Source: Limnobacter humi (GTDB taxonomy: Bacteria > Pseudomonadota > Gammaproteobacteria > Burkholderiales > Burkholderiaceae_B). Taken from it: a stretch of DNA of 64,000 nt. A program made the translations under genes and the position numbers. Position 1 is the first letter of the stretch; every line of letters begins with the position of its first letter. Shown here one piece after another: positions 56,245-64,000 of the stretch. The DNA lies in assembly GCF_024518835.1 (NCBI RefSeq), contig NZ_JANIGO010000001.1:310001-374000 (forward strand), read 5' to 3'. The notes beneath the pieces were generated by a model. It was not told the DNA's origin. It ran no database searches and saw nothing but the letters and a program-made list of their open reading frames with translations.

Positions 56245-57825
56245 TCAAAGGCTGAGCACGGGCTGGCTCAAACCCTGCGCCTGTGCCAGCCGGTGGCAAT
56301 TCTTTCCAGACTTTTTGGCTTGGTACATCAGCCCGTCAGCCAAGTCCAGCATGCTTTGAACTGAATCGGCATGCTGGGGATACAATGCCCCACCAATGCT
56401 GCAAGACACCGACAGGCCATGGTTTTGTCGAATCCGGTTCAGGTGTTTGTCGGTCGCAAACGAGTCAATGATGCGGTTGGAAATATTGACCAGCAGTTGT
56501 GGGCTGCAGCGCGCCACGATCACGGCAAACTCATCACCCCCCAGCCTAGCGATCTGGTCGACGTTTCGAGTGGCCCCTTTGAGCAGCAGCGCGGTGGTTT
56601 TCAACACCTGGTCACCCGCCTTGTGGCCCAGCGTATCATTGACTGCCTTAAAGCCATCCAGATCCAAAAACAACAGCCCGAAGGTCTCGCCGGGCAGCAG
56701 TCGACTCACGCGCGACTGCAGGCTCAAATCAAACCCCCGACGATTCAGGACATCAGTCAGTGGATCACGCTCTACTTCCTGCCGCAGGTCTTCCACGTTT
56801 TTCTGAATGCTGACATCGTCGACAATCAACACCGCTTGAGGCCCCTGGACCTGATCGCTATAGATCACGAACCGGAATTGCAGGACCCTCCCCTCTTCAA
56901 AGTCCAGTTCGATGGGCACTTTGTGGTGGCCAAAGTAATCGGTGACCAGGTCGTTCAGCAGCGGGGCCTGATCTTTCTCAAGGCCCGCTTTCAACAACAG
57001 GCTTTCCAGGCGCGGCGTGTCAGTGTAGGGAAAAGGCAAACGCAGCATGTGGGCCAACGCCTTGTTCAGGTAGAGCACGTTAAAGCCCTCATCCAGATAA
57101 GCCACACCACTGCCCAGGGAGGACAGCAGCAAGTCGAGTCGATTGCGCTCGGCTTCCGATTTCGCATGGCTGGCCTCCATGGCCAACATCTGCTCTTCAA
57201 TGGCCTGGGCCATGCGATTAAAGGCCACACCCAGGTCGGAGATTTCATCCCGGCCAGCGATCTCGATCCGGGAATGAATCAACCCGGACTGCAACTCCAG
57301 TGCTTTAATACGCAGGTCCTCCAGTCTCGCGGACAGCGCACGGCTCAAGCTCAGCAAAATAAGCCCACAAGCCACTGCGCTGAGGGCAAACACGCCCAAC
57401 ACGAACACCACCATGTCATTGCGGGCCCGGTAGATTTCGTCGGGGTCGTAACGCACCCACAGCACGTGGCCAGGCGTTGGCAACGAAAACACACCTTGCA
57501 AGGCAGGTTCGACCGGCGTCAGCTGTTGGCCCGCCTGGAACAGCTCACCAAATTCAAACAACCGTTTTCCCTGAAATTCGATCCACACGCCAGCGGGTCG
57601 GTGTTTGCTGTGAAAACTGCGCACCACCGAGGACAGCGCATCCTGTGAATAGCTGTGGCGCCCATTCTGTACGCGGTTCAATTCCTGCTGCAGCTCAAAG
57701 TTGTAACGGTCCACATCCTGCAAAGCCACCTTGCTCAGGTGCATGTACTGGATGGTCGCAAACAATCCGCCCATGAACAACTGGGCAACAAAGGTGGTCA
57801 GCAACCATTTCCACTTAAATGACAT
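56245..57825 (-). CDS. Membrane-anchored diguanylate cyclase (sensor-HAMP-PAS-GGDEF)
   Basis: 526 residues from the ATG of MSFKWKW. Membrane segment about 5-28, a periplasmic region of about 110 residues, second membrane segment about 140-165, HAMP (about 165-215), a PAS-like domain (about 240-355) and a GGDEF domain (about 365-520) with intact GGDEF and an RxxD inhibitory site (RNVD) five residues before it. So it probably makes c-di-GMP with product feedback. It is the counterpart of the EAL protein at 1809. The frame is open to 57957 but extra residues are not leader-like. Confidence 0.9.
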   Translation of the reverse strand: MSFKWKWLLTTFVAQLFMGGLFATIQYMHLSKVALQDVDRYNFELQQELNRVQNGRHSYSQDALSSVVRSFHSKHRPAGVWIEFQGKRLFEFGELFQAGQQLTPVEPALQGVFSLPTPGHVLWVRYDPDEIYRARNDMVVFVLGVFALSAVACGLILLSLSRALSARLEDLRIKALELQSGLIHSRIEIAGRDEISDLGVAFNRMAQAIEEQMLAMEASHAKSEAERNRLDLLLSSLGSGVAYLDEGFNVLYLNKALAHMLRLPFPYTDTPRLESLLLKAGLEKDQAPLLNDLVTDYFGHHKVPIELDFEEGRVLQFRFVIYSDQVQGPQAVLIVDDVSIQKNVEDLRQEVERDPLTDVLNRRGFDLSLQSRVSRLLPGETFGLLFLDLDGFKAVNDTLGHKAGDQVLKTTALLLKGATRNVDQIARLGGDEFAVIVARCSPQLLVNISNRIIDSFATDKHLNRIRQNHGLSVSCSIGGALYPQHADSVQSMLDLADGLMYQAKKSGKNCHRLAQAQGLSQPVLSL

Positions 57826-57987
57826 GACAAACCCAACGTGAGCAATCCATGTGCCGAGTATGCGCGCGTGATCAAGCACCACATATCCCGCGGGAGGGGC
57901 AGAAATGATCCACAAAACAAGAAATTTCAGCAATTTGTGCATTCGGCATTGCTGCACCCCTTGTTTTTTGTCATAATTCGCCTCCTT

Positions 57988-58074
57988 GCCGAGGTGGCGG
58001 AATTGGTAGACGCGCCGGACTCAAAATCCGGTGGTAGTGATATCGTGCGGGTTCGATTCCCGCCCTCGGCACCA
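57988..58074 (+). tRNA. tRNA-Leu (anticodon CAA)
   Basis: Acceptor GCCGAGG (57988-57994) pairs with CCTCGGC (58064-58070); discriminator A and encoded CCA follow. Anticodon stem CCGGA/TCCGG encloses loop CTCAAAA with CAA, reading UUG. A long variable arm (GGTAGTGATATCGTGC region) and the GTTCGATTC T-loop are present. D-loop contains AATTGGTAGA. All leucine tRNA features are met; 87 bases with CCA. Confidence 0.98.
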
Positions 58075-58100
58075 GCCCCCAGGACACCATGTGGGTTTCC

Positions 58101-59180
58101 ATGAAACTGTCCGAATTCGATTTTGATCTTCCCGATAACCTAATTGCTCAGCACCCACCCGAAGTGCGTGGTGCGTCGCGGCTATTGGTTTGCCCTGCGC
58201 AAGGCGACTTGCAGGATCAAGCCTTTGCAGACATTCGCCAATGGATCCGCCCCAACGACCTGCTGGTGCTCAACAACACCAAGGTGTTGAAAGCACGCCT
58301 GTTTGGTGAAAAAGCCAGCGGTGGAAAAATTGAGGTGATGTTGGAACGCATTCTGGACGATCGTCGCTTCACGGCCATGATCCGCGCCAGCAAAGCGCCC
58401 AAACCCGGTGGCGAAATCGTGCTGGCCGGTGTGGCCACAGCCACCGTGCTGGGCAAGCACGACATGATGTACGAGGTTCAGTTGGCCGAGGGATCACCAT
58501 CGATCGACCACATTCTGGATGCGCATGGCACGCTGCCTTTGCCACCGTACATCACACACGACGCCGATCAAACCGACGAAGACCGCTACCAGACCGTGTT
58601 TGCCAAAGAACCAGGCGCAGTGGCTGCACCAACGGCTGGCCTGCACTTCACCGACGCCCTGCTGGACGATCTGAAAGCCCACGGCACCCGAGTGATGGAC
58701 CTGACCCTGCATGTGGGCGCAGGCACGTTTTTACCAGTGAAAACCGACAATGTGGACGAGCATGTGATGCACCGCGAGCGTTACAGCCTGTCGGCCGCAT
58801 TGATCGCTGAATTGGTGCGCACCAAGCAAGCCGGCGGCCGTGTGGTGGCTGTTGGCACCACCAGCTTGCGTGCACTGGAGGCCTGGGGCACTGAAACGGC
58901 CTGCAACCTTAGCACTGTAGACGGACTGCGCAAAGCCATGCCGTACGCCGAAACAGGCCATGCTGGCGACACAGATATTTTCATCAAACCGGGCTACACC
59001 TTCCATGTGGTGGATTGCCTGATCACGAATTTTCACTTGCCCAAAAGCACCCTGCTGATGCTGGTGTCTGCATTTGCAGGCAAAGACCGGATTTTTGCAG
59101 CCTATGCCCATGCGGTGGCCCAGCAGTACCGGTTTTTCAGCTACGGCGATGCCATGTGGTTGGAACGCGCGGCGGGTTGA
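58101..59180 (+). CDS. queA: QueA, S-adenosylmethionine:tRNA ribosyltransferase-isomerase
   Basis: 359 residues. Adds the epoxycyclopentanediol moiety to preQ1 in tRNA to form epoxyqueuosine. The start MKLSEFDFDLPDNLIAQHP is the standard QueA N-terminus; DRYQTVFAKEPGAVAAPTAGLHF and FHLPKSTLLMLVSAF are signatures. An ATG at 58089 with AGGA four bases upstream would add four residues and cannot be excluded. tgt, the usual neighbour, is not here; a structured non-coding region follows instead. Confidence 0.95.
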   Translation: MKLSEFDFDLPDNLIAQHPPEVRGASRLLVCPAQGDLQDQAFADIRQWIRPNDLLVLNNTKVLKARLFGEKASGGKIEVMLERILDDRRFTAMIRASKAPKPGGEIVLAGVATATVLGKHDMMYEVQLAEGSPSIDHILDAHGTLPLPPYITHDADQTDEDRYQTVFAKEPGAVAAPTAGLHFTDALLDDLKAHGTRVMDLTLHVGAGTFLPVKTDNVDEHVMHRERYSLSAALIAELVRTKQAGGRVVAVGTTSLRALEAWGTETACNLSTVDGLRKAMPYAETGHAGDTDIFIKPGYTFHVVDCLITNFHLPKSTLLMLVSAFAGKDRIFAAYAHAVAQQYRFFSYGDAMWLERAAG

Positions 59181-59190
59181 ATTGCCCGTG

Positions 59191-59650
59191 CTGTTTACAG
59201 CCCTCAGCAACACCGGTAGCCCGGTCCGAACGCCCCCCGAAAGTAAAGGTTGCCCCGCGCATGTCGAACCGTCCCGAGAACTCGCCACTGCGTGGCTCAG
59301 ACATCTCGGTCCGTGTGTTCGAATGCTGTGCGGGTCAATTCAATCGGGGGGCTAACTGTTCGGCGCCGGGCATACCAGTATTGCTGTGGGCACAAAGACT
59401 CGGTGCACGTTGGTGGCACCCTCTCTGCAGCCTGCGCGGTTCACCTCCCCTGCAGCGATAGTCAGGGCCATTGGCCCGAGCGTGACAAACAGGCGCGGTG
59501 GGCCCAACAACCGTTGGGCTCAGAGGGCGATCCCGACTCGCTTTTTGGAGGGGCGCCCTCAGCGATCGTGCGGCTCAGCGAGGGAAATACCAATGGACCG
59601 TCGCTAAGGGGTGTGACCGTGCAGGTCCGTATACGAAAGATCCGTAAACA
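59191..59650 (+). ncRNA. Candidate structured non-coding RNA downstream of queA (no gene in 59181-59705)
   Basis: About 460 bases with no credible protein gene but dense self-complementarity. A 190-nt imperfect hairpin (59201-59390) has nested helices: 59201-59210/59381-59390 (9 of 10), 59212-59218/59373-59379 (6 of 7), GCCCGG/CCGGGC (59219/59366), CCGAAC/GTTCGG (59226/59358), CCCCCCGA/TCGGGGGG (59233/59344), 59250-59258/59330-59338 (8 of 9), TCGAAC/GTTCGA (59264/59317), CCGAGA/TCTCGG (59274/59304) and apical GCCAC/GTGGC (59284/59292). Further stems follow: GGTGC/GCACC, GGGCC/GGCCC, GCCCAAC/GTTGGGC with an AACC loop, GAGGGCG/CGCCCTC. TGTTTAC (59191) and GTAAACA (59644) could close the whole. 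Strand unproven; it matches no RNA class I know. Confidence 0.5.
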
Positions 59651-59677
59651 AAAACGCCCCGGCAAACCGAGGCGTTT
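59646..59677 (-). terminator. Intrinsic terminator of the pnt operon
   Basis: On the minus strand ACGCCTCGG (59675-59667), loop TTTG, CCGGGGCGT (59662-59654), then a run of T with one G (TTTTGTTT). One mismatch in nine pairs. Twenty-nine bases past the pntB stop. Confidence 0.85.
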
Positions 59678-59705
59678 CGATACAACACAGGCTCAAGCAG
59701 TGCGC

Positions 59706-61145
59706 TTATTCCACCGCTTTGACCATGTCTTCAATCACTTTCTTGGCATCACCAAACACCATCATGGTTTTGTCCATGTAGAACAGTTCATTGTCCAAAC
59801 CGGCATAACCCGCGTTCATGGAGCGCTTGTTCACAATGATGGTTTTGGCTTTGTAGGCTTCCAGAATCGGCATGCCAGCAATCGGGCTCTTGGGGTCGGT
59901 CTTCGCAGCGGGGTTCACCACGTCGTTCGCCCCCAGCACCAACACCACGTCGGTTTGACCAAATTCGCTGTTGATGTCTTCCATCTCGAACACCTGGTCA
60001 TAGGGCACTTCGGCTTCGGCCAGCAACACGTTCATGTGGCCAGGCATGCGGCCCGCCACGGGGTGGATCGCATACTTCACGTTCACGCCCAGGTGGGTCA
60101 GCTTTTCCGACAATTCCTTCAGGGCATGCTGCGCGCGGGCAACCGCCAGGCCGTAACCGGGCACAATCACCACGGTTTCTGCATTGGTCAGCAGGAACGC
60201 CACATCATCGGACGAGCCGCTTTTGACAGTGCGTTGCTGTTGCGAACCACCACCACCCGCGTCGGCCTCTCCCCCAAAACCACCCAGGATCACGTTGAAG
60301 AACGACCGGTTCATCGCCTTGCACATGATGTAGGACAGGATGGCCCCTGAAGAGCCCACCAGCGAGCCGGCAATGATCAACATGCTGTTGTTCAGCGAGA
60401 AGCCAATGCCCGCCGCCGCCCAGCCCGAGTAGCTGTTGAGCATGGACACCACCACTGGCATGTCTGCACCGCCAATCGGGATGATGAGCGTGACGCCCAG
60501 CACGAAAGCCACGGCGGTCATGATGATGAACGGCGTCCAGCTTTGCGTGATGAAGAAGCTGATGCCAGCGCCAATCATGACAATACCCAGAATGGCATTG
60601 AGTGCATGCTGACCCTTGAAACGCACCGGTGCGCCCTGGAACAGTCGGAACTTGTACTTGCCGCTCAGCTTGCCGAACGCAATCACAGAGCCCGAGAAGG
60701 TGATGGCACCCACAAAGGTTCCGATGAAGAGTTCAATGCGGTTGCCATAGGGGATACTGGTTTCACCAGCCGCCACAATGCCGAATGCCGCAGGCTCAGC
60801 CACCGCCGCCACCGCAATGGCCACCGCCGCCAAACCGATCATGCTGTGCATGAAGGCCACCAGCTCGGGCATTTTGGTCATTTCAACGCGCTTGGCCATG
60901 ATGGCACCAGCGCCACCACCCACCACCAAGCCGGCCAGCACATACGCCATGCCGGCGGCTGTGGACTCACCGGCCAACTTGGAAATCAGCGCGATGGTGG
61001 TGAGTACGGCGATGGTCATGCCGACCATGCCGAAGGTGTTGCCCAACCGCGATGTGGTGGGGTGGGACAGGCCTTTCAAGGCCTGAATAAAGCAGACAGA
61101 CGCCACAAGGTACAACAGCGTCACTGTGTTCATACTCAATTGCAT
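59706..61145 (-). CDS. pntB: PntB, NAD(P) transhydrogenase beta subunit
   Basis: 479 residues. Proton-translocating transhydrogenase moving hydride between NADH and NADP. Membrane part with about eight or nine helices to residue 275, then the soluble NADP-binding domain III with VIVPGYGLAVARAQHAL, HPVAGRMPGHMNVLLAEA and VLVLGANDVVNPAA. GGAG six bases before the ATG at 61145 supports this start over an ATG four codons later. Confidence 0.96.
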   Translation of the reverse strand: MQLSMNTVTLLYLVASVCFIQALKGLSHPTTSRLGNTFGMVGMTIAVLTTIALISKLAGESTAAGMAYVLAGLVVGGGAGAIMAKRVEMTKMPELVAFMHSMIGLAAVAIAVAAVAEPAAFGIVAAGETSIPYGNRIELFIGTFVGAITFSGSVIAFGKLSGKYKFRLFQGAPVRFKGQHALNAILGIVMIGAGISFFITQSWTPFIIMTAVAFVLGVTLIIPIGGADMPVVVSMLNSYSGWAAAGIGFSLNNSMLIIAGSLVGSSGAILSYIMCKAMNRSFFNVILGGFGGEADAGGGGSQQQRTVKSGSSDDVAFLLTNAETVVIVPGYGLAVARAQHALKELSEKLTHLGVNVKYAIHPVAGRMPGHMNVLLAEAEVPYDQVFEMEDINSEFGQTDVVLVLGANDVVNPAAKTDPKSPIAGMPILEAYKAKTIIVNKRSMNAGYAGLDNELFYMDKTMMVFGDAKKVIEDMVKAVE

Positions 61146-61169
61146 GGAGTTCTCCAGTTCGCTGTGGGT

Positions 61170-61460
61170 TTATTTTTTCTTCTTGAACATTTCAAGCATG
61201 CGGCGCGTCACCAAGAACCCGCCAAACACGTTGACTGCGGCCAAGGCCACGGCCAACGTACCCATGAACTTGCCAACTGGCGTCACGGTGAGCGCAGCAG
61301 CCAGCATGGCACCCACAATCACGATGGCGGAAATGGCATTGGTTACGGCCATCAGGGGGGTGTGCAATGCGGGGGTCACGTTCCAGACCACGTGGTAACC
61401 CACATAAATGGCCAGAACAAAAATGATCAGGTTGATCGTTGTATGGCTGATGACATCCAT
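61170..61460 (-). CDS. PntA2, transhydrogenase alpha subunit membrane part
   Basis: 96 residues from the ATG of MDVISHTTINL, with GGGAG upstream. Three or four membrane helices and the conserved VWNVTPALHTPLMAVTNAISAIVIVGA segment. In this organism the alpha chain is split into a soluble NAD-binding protein and this small membrane subunit, as in Rhodospirillum and other three-subunit enzymes. Confidence 0.94.
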   Translation of the reverse strand: MDVISHTTINLIIFVLAIYVGYHVVWNVTPALHTPLMAVTNAISAIVIVGAMLAAALTVTPVGKFMGTLAVALAAVNVFGGFLVTRRMLEMFKKKK

Positions 61461-61473
61461 TTCAGGGCTCCCT

Positions 61474-62601
61474 TCAGGCGTTCTTGCGTTTGAGTTCGCC
61501 ACCGGTGCACATGAGGCAGGCAGCAACAATATCGTCTTCGAGATCAATCTTGAACTGGCTGTCTTTGTCGAACACCAGTTTCAGGAAATCGATCACGTTG
61601 CGGGCGTACAGGGCCGACGCATCCGCGGCAACCATGGTCGCCAGGTTCGCATAACCCACAATTTTTACCCCATTCACATCCACAATCTCGTTCAGTTTGG
61701 ACAGTGGGCAGTTACCGCCCTGCTCAACAGCAAGGTCAATCACCACCGAGCCTGGTTTCATGGCGCGCACGGTGTCTTCATGCAGCAAGGTGGGCGCCTT
61801 GCGGCCAGGGATCAGTGCAGTCGTGATCACAATGTCACTCTTGATGGCCTTTTCATGCACAGCGGCCGCCTGGCGCTTCATCCAGCTTTCAGGCATGGGT
61901 CGGGCGTAACCACCCACCCCTTTGGCAATTTCGCGCTCCTCATCGGTCTCAAAGGGCACGTCGACAAACTTGGCACCCAGGGACTCAACCTGTTCCTTGG
62001 TGGCGGGACGCACATCCGAGGCCTCAATCACGGCGCCCAAACGCTTGGCGGTCGCGATGGCCTGAAGACCAGCCACGCCCACACCCAGAATGAGCACGCG
62101 GGCCGCTTTGACGGTACCCGCTGCGGTCATGAGCATGGGCATGAAACGCTGATACACATTGGCGGCAATCATCACGGCTTTGTAGCCTGCAATGTTGGCC
62201 TGGGAGGACAACACATCCATGCTTTGGGCTCGGGTGGTCCGGGGTGCCGCTTCCAGTGCAAAGGCGGTTAGACCAGCCCTGTTCATGGCTTCCAGGCCTG
62301 GATTGTCAAACGGGTTCAACATGCCCACCACCACCTGGCCGGCCCGGTAAGCGGACAGCTCATTTTCTGCCGGTGCCCGCACTTTGAGGATCATGTCGCA
62401 CTGGGCAATCACGTCCATGGCACGGTCAACAATGTTTGCCCCCACCTCGGCATAAGCCTGGTCGGTGATGGAGCTGGCCACACCAGCACCCGCCTGCACA
62501 AACACCTCGTGCTTTTGGGCAATGAGCTTCTTCACCGTTTCAGGTGTTGCAGCTACACGCGTTTCTCCGGACCTTGTCTCGGCCGGGATTCCGATTTTCA
62601 T
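61474..62601 (-). CDS. PntA1, transhydrogenase alpha subunit NAD-binding part
   Basis: 375 residues from the ATG of MKIGIPAE with AAGGAG upstream. Domain I of the enzyme: GETRVAATPETVKKL, the Rossmann motif LGVGVAGLQAIATAKRLGA near residue 170, and ALIPGRKAPTLL. Related to alanine dehydrogenase but the operon with pntA2 and pntB settles it. First gene of pntA1-A2-B; the three supply NADPH using the proton gradient. Confidence 0.95.
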   Translation of the reverse strand: MKIGIPAETRSGETRVAATPETVKKLIAQKHEVFVQAGAGVASSITDQAYAEVGANIVDRAMDVIAQCDMILKVRAPAENELSAYRAGQVVVGMLNPFDNPGLEAMNRAGLTAFALEAAPRTTRAQSMDVLSSQANIAGYKAVMIAANVYQRFMPMLMTAAGTVKAARVLILGVGVAGLQAIATAKRLGAVIEASDVRPATKEQVESLGAKFVDVPFETDEEREIAKGVGGYARPMPESWMKRQAAAVHEKAIKSDIVITTALIPGRKAPTLLHEDTVRAMKPGSVVIDLAVEQGGNCPLSKLNEIVDVNGVKIVGYANLATMVAADASALYARNVIDFLKLVFDKDSQFKIDLEDDIVAACLMCTGGELKRKNA

Positions 62602-62805
62602 GGAACTTCTCCTTGTGGGAAAGCGCTTTGTTGTATTGAGTATTCTTTCACTGGCCCGGCCAGACGACCCGCTGACATGGTCTGCCTGGCACCGGGGGCC
62701 GCACTGCACCATCGCAATGGCTGGTCCGCACTATAGCATGGCAGTATCACCCAAACTTAGGGATTACCACAACCTGCACAGTGGACTCTGAGCGCTGTAT
62801 GGCAC

Positions 62806-63720
62806 TCAGGGCGCTGGTCGACCTGGTGCCGGCCCCTGGCGGACCCTGTTGAGCAGGGCACACATCCGCTGGGTGGCCTCTAAAAGACGAGGACCGTTGC
62901 GCACCAGGATGTCTTTTGGGAAGCTTTGAACCCAACCGTTTCGAACCGCCGGCAATGTTGACCACATCGACCATTGATGGATCAATGCACGTTCTCGGGT
63001 GTCATCACCACTGGCCAAAACCAGGCCTGGTTTTCGGGCCAACACCGCTTCAGCACTGACCTGAAACGCCAGGCCGGGCTGATCTTCAAAAACATTGCGA
63101 CCACCGCATAGCGACAGAATTTCCGATACGACATGGCTGCCACCCAAGGTCATGAGGGGCTTGGGCCACACCTGATAAAACACCGGAACCACCGCTAGCC
63201 CTTGGTGTTGGGTGCGTTGCTGCTGAATACCCGATTCCCAGGCATGAATGGCACCTTCCGACTGCCGTTCAGTGCCCAACAAACTGGACAAGCGGCGCAA
63301 GGTGGAGGCCACTTCGCCCAGCGTTTTGGGTTCGCTGACATACACAGGCACCTTGAGCGCTCGAAGACGCTCAACCACCGCCGGGTTGATGCCGGAATTC
63401 CAGACCAGCACCAGGTCTGGTTTTTGGGCTAAAACCGTTTCAGAACCCAGCAACCAGGGGGCGCCCAATTTGGGCAAACGGTTCACGTCCGACGGATAGT
63501 CGCTGGACGAATCCACCGCCACCACGGCGTTCAGACCATGGACAAAGGCCACTGATTCGGTGAGGTGGGGTGACAGCGACAACACCCGGTGAGCGGCTTG
63601 GGCCACACACACGGGGGCTTGGGTGTCGTCGAGAACACAGGTGGGCTTGGCGTGAACCGGCGCCATCATGCACAAACCAAGCAACAGGCCAGCCCATGGG
63701 TATCGGTTCATGTTCGGCAC
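62806..63720 (-). CDS. BtuF-like periplasmic substrate-binding protein (cobalamin or related metal chelate)
   Basis: 304 residues with a signal peptide (MPNMNRYPWAGLLLGLCMMAPVHA). The class III binding-protein pattern is clear: RVLSLSPHLTESVAFVHGLNAVVAVDSSSDYP then KPDLVLVWNSGINPAVVERLRALKVPVYV. BtuF-type members bind vitamin B12, but siderophore and haem binders look alike. It follows a TonB receptor gene by nine bases, so the pair forms an uptake unit; permease and ATPase are not in view. Confidence 0.85.
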   Translation of the reverse strand: MPNMNRYPWAGLLLGLCMMAPVHAKPTCVLDDTQAPVCVAQAAHRVLSLSPHLTESVAFVHGLNAVVAVDSSSDYPSDVNRLPKLGAPWLLGSETVLAQKPDLVLVWNSGINPAVVERLRALKVPVYVSEPKTLGEVASTLRRLSSLLGTERQSEGAIHAWESGIQQQRTQHQGLAVVPVFYQVWPKPLMTLGGSHVVSEILSLCGGRNVFEDQPGLAFQVSAEAVLARKPGLVLASGDDTRERALIHQWSMWSTLPAVRNGWVQSFPKDILVRNGPRLLEATQRMCALLNRVRQGPAPGRPAP

Positions 63721-63729
63721 CGTGTTGAG

Positions 63730-64000
63730 TTAAAAATCAAACTGCGCGGTCAATCGGACATTCCGGCCAAAGTCCGGATACACCCCGACTGGATCACGCC
63801 CCGAAAACACCGCAAAGGCATTGTAGTAGCCTTGGCTGTAGTAATCGCGATCAAAGAGATTGTTGACGGAGAAGACCAGTTTGACTTTGTCCAACTGATA
63901 CCGCAGGTTGAAATCAGCCACTGCATAACCTGGTACTTTCCCATTCTCCTGTGGACCGCCCACATCACCCCCCAATCGCTGATCAGACTGGGCCTGCAAC
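63730..64000 (-). CDS. TonB-dependent outer-membrane receptor, C-terminal part (BtuB-like)
   Basis: The frame is open past the window edge; 89 residues are visible. The last strands show the receptor pattern VADFNLRYQ, then FSVNNLFDRDYYSQGYY, and end in LTAQFDF with a terminal Phe for barrel assembly. The N-terminal plug is outside. Pairing with the BtuF-like gene suggests cobalamin, but substrate is not readable from this part. Confidence 0.85.
   Translation of the reverse strand, partial: LQAQSDQRLGGDVGGPQENGKVPGYAVADFNLRYQLDKVKLVFSVNNLFDRDYYSQGYYNAFAVFSGRDPVGVYPDFGRNVRLTAQFDF

Noticed and set aside
59200..59640. Several overlapping open frames of 70-370 residues in the region after queA and running back from pntB.
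   Set aside because: They overlap each other in different frames, lack ribosome sites and recognisable domains, and the nucleotide sequence is dominated by self-complementary helices.
59191..59650. tmRNA, RNase P RNA, 6S RNA or integron attC site as identity of the structured region.
   Set aside because: No tRNA-like ends or tag frame, no GGAAAGTCC-type block on either strand, no large 6S-type central bubble, and no attC core sites. 6S cannot be fully excluded without a covariance search.

Overview
The window looks like a chromosome segment of a Gram-negative betaproteobacterium, most likely Burkholderiales. Evidence: moderately high G+C coding sequence, a 16-strand-type porin ending in Phe, lipopolysaccharide (LPS) glycosyltransferases with MsbA, a GlnRS with the N-terminal insertion I associate with Burkholderiales, and the Gcr-type membrane 'recombinase' family. 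I cannot fix the genus from the sequence alone. Almost all of it is ordinary core genome: no insertion sequence, prophage, CRISPR array or rRNA operon was seen.

Layout. 1-1738: end of a thiamine cluster (thiS-thiG) and trmB. 1809-8058: an EAL/degenerate-GGDEF protein, uppP, and the de novo NAD genes nadB and nadA-nadC facing each other. 8279-10516: an amyloid-like export locus with two small secreted repeat proteins and a CsgG/HfaB-family lipoprotein. 10548-20884: a CorC-type protein, thiC with a TPP riboswitch, a PduO-type adenosyltransferase, a Gcr-family protein, glnS, dadA with an apparent tandem glycine riboswitch, and mscL. 21035-34639: a long same-strand run: yebC, purD, hemF, an orphan, nadD-rsfS-rlmH-maf-rng, then a complete biotin pathway with 4-base overlaps (bioF, a BioH-like esterase, bioC, bioD, bioA, bioB).

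34839-48127: a secreted orphan, a porin, three LPS/glycan transferases, a MazEF-type toxin-antitoxin pair with a repeated palindromic operator, a heptosyltransferase, a pesticin-like lysozyme overlapped by a lipoprotein gene, msbA and dnaE. 48248-49796: a second small cell-wall hydrolase next to a secreted protein, then a small membrane protein. 49838-59180: WrbA-like flavoprotein, pirin, LysR regulator, gluQ, RhlE-like helicase, a hydroxyacid dehydrogenase, a CsbD-like protein, a diguanylate cyclase, tRNA-Leu(CAA) and queA. 59181-59705 has no credible gene but folds into an extensive set of helices and is the best candidate for an undescribed structured RNA. 59706-64000: pntB-pntA2-pntA1, then a BtuF-like binding protein and the end of a TonB-dependent receptor.

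Themes: cofactor synthesis and salvage (thiamine, NAD, biotin, haem, cobalamin); metabolite-sensing RNA (TPP, glycine); envelope construction; and three less usual loci: the CsgG/Hfa-like export locus, two hydrolase/exported-partner pairs that resemble effector-immunity modules, and the structured region after queA. Functional names rest on recognised motifs and family patterns read by eye; no database search was run.
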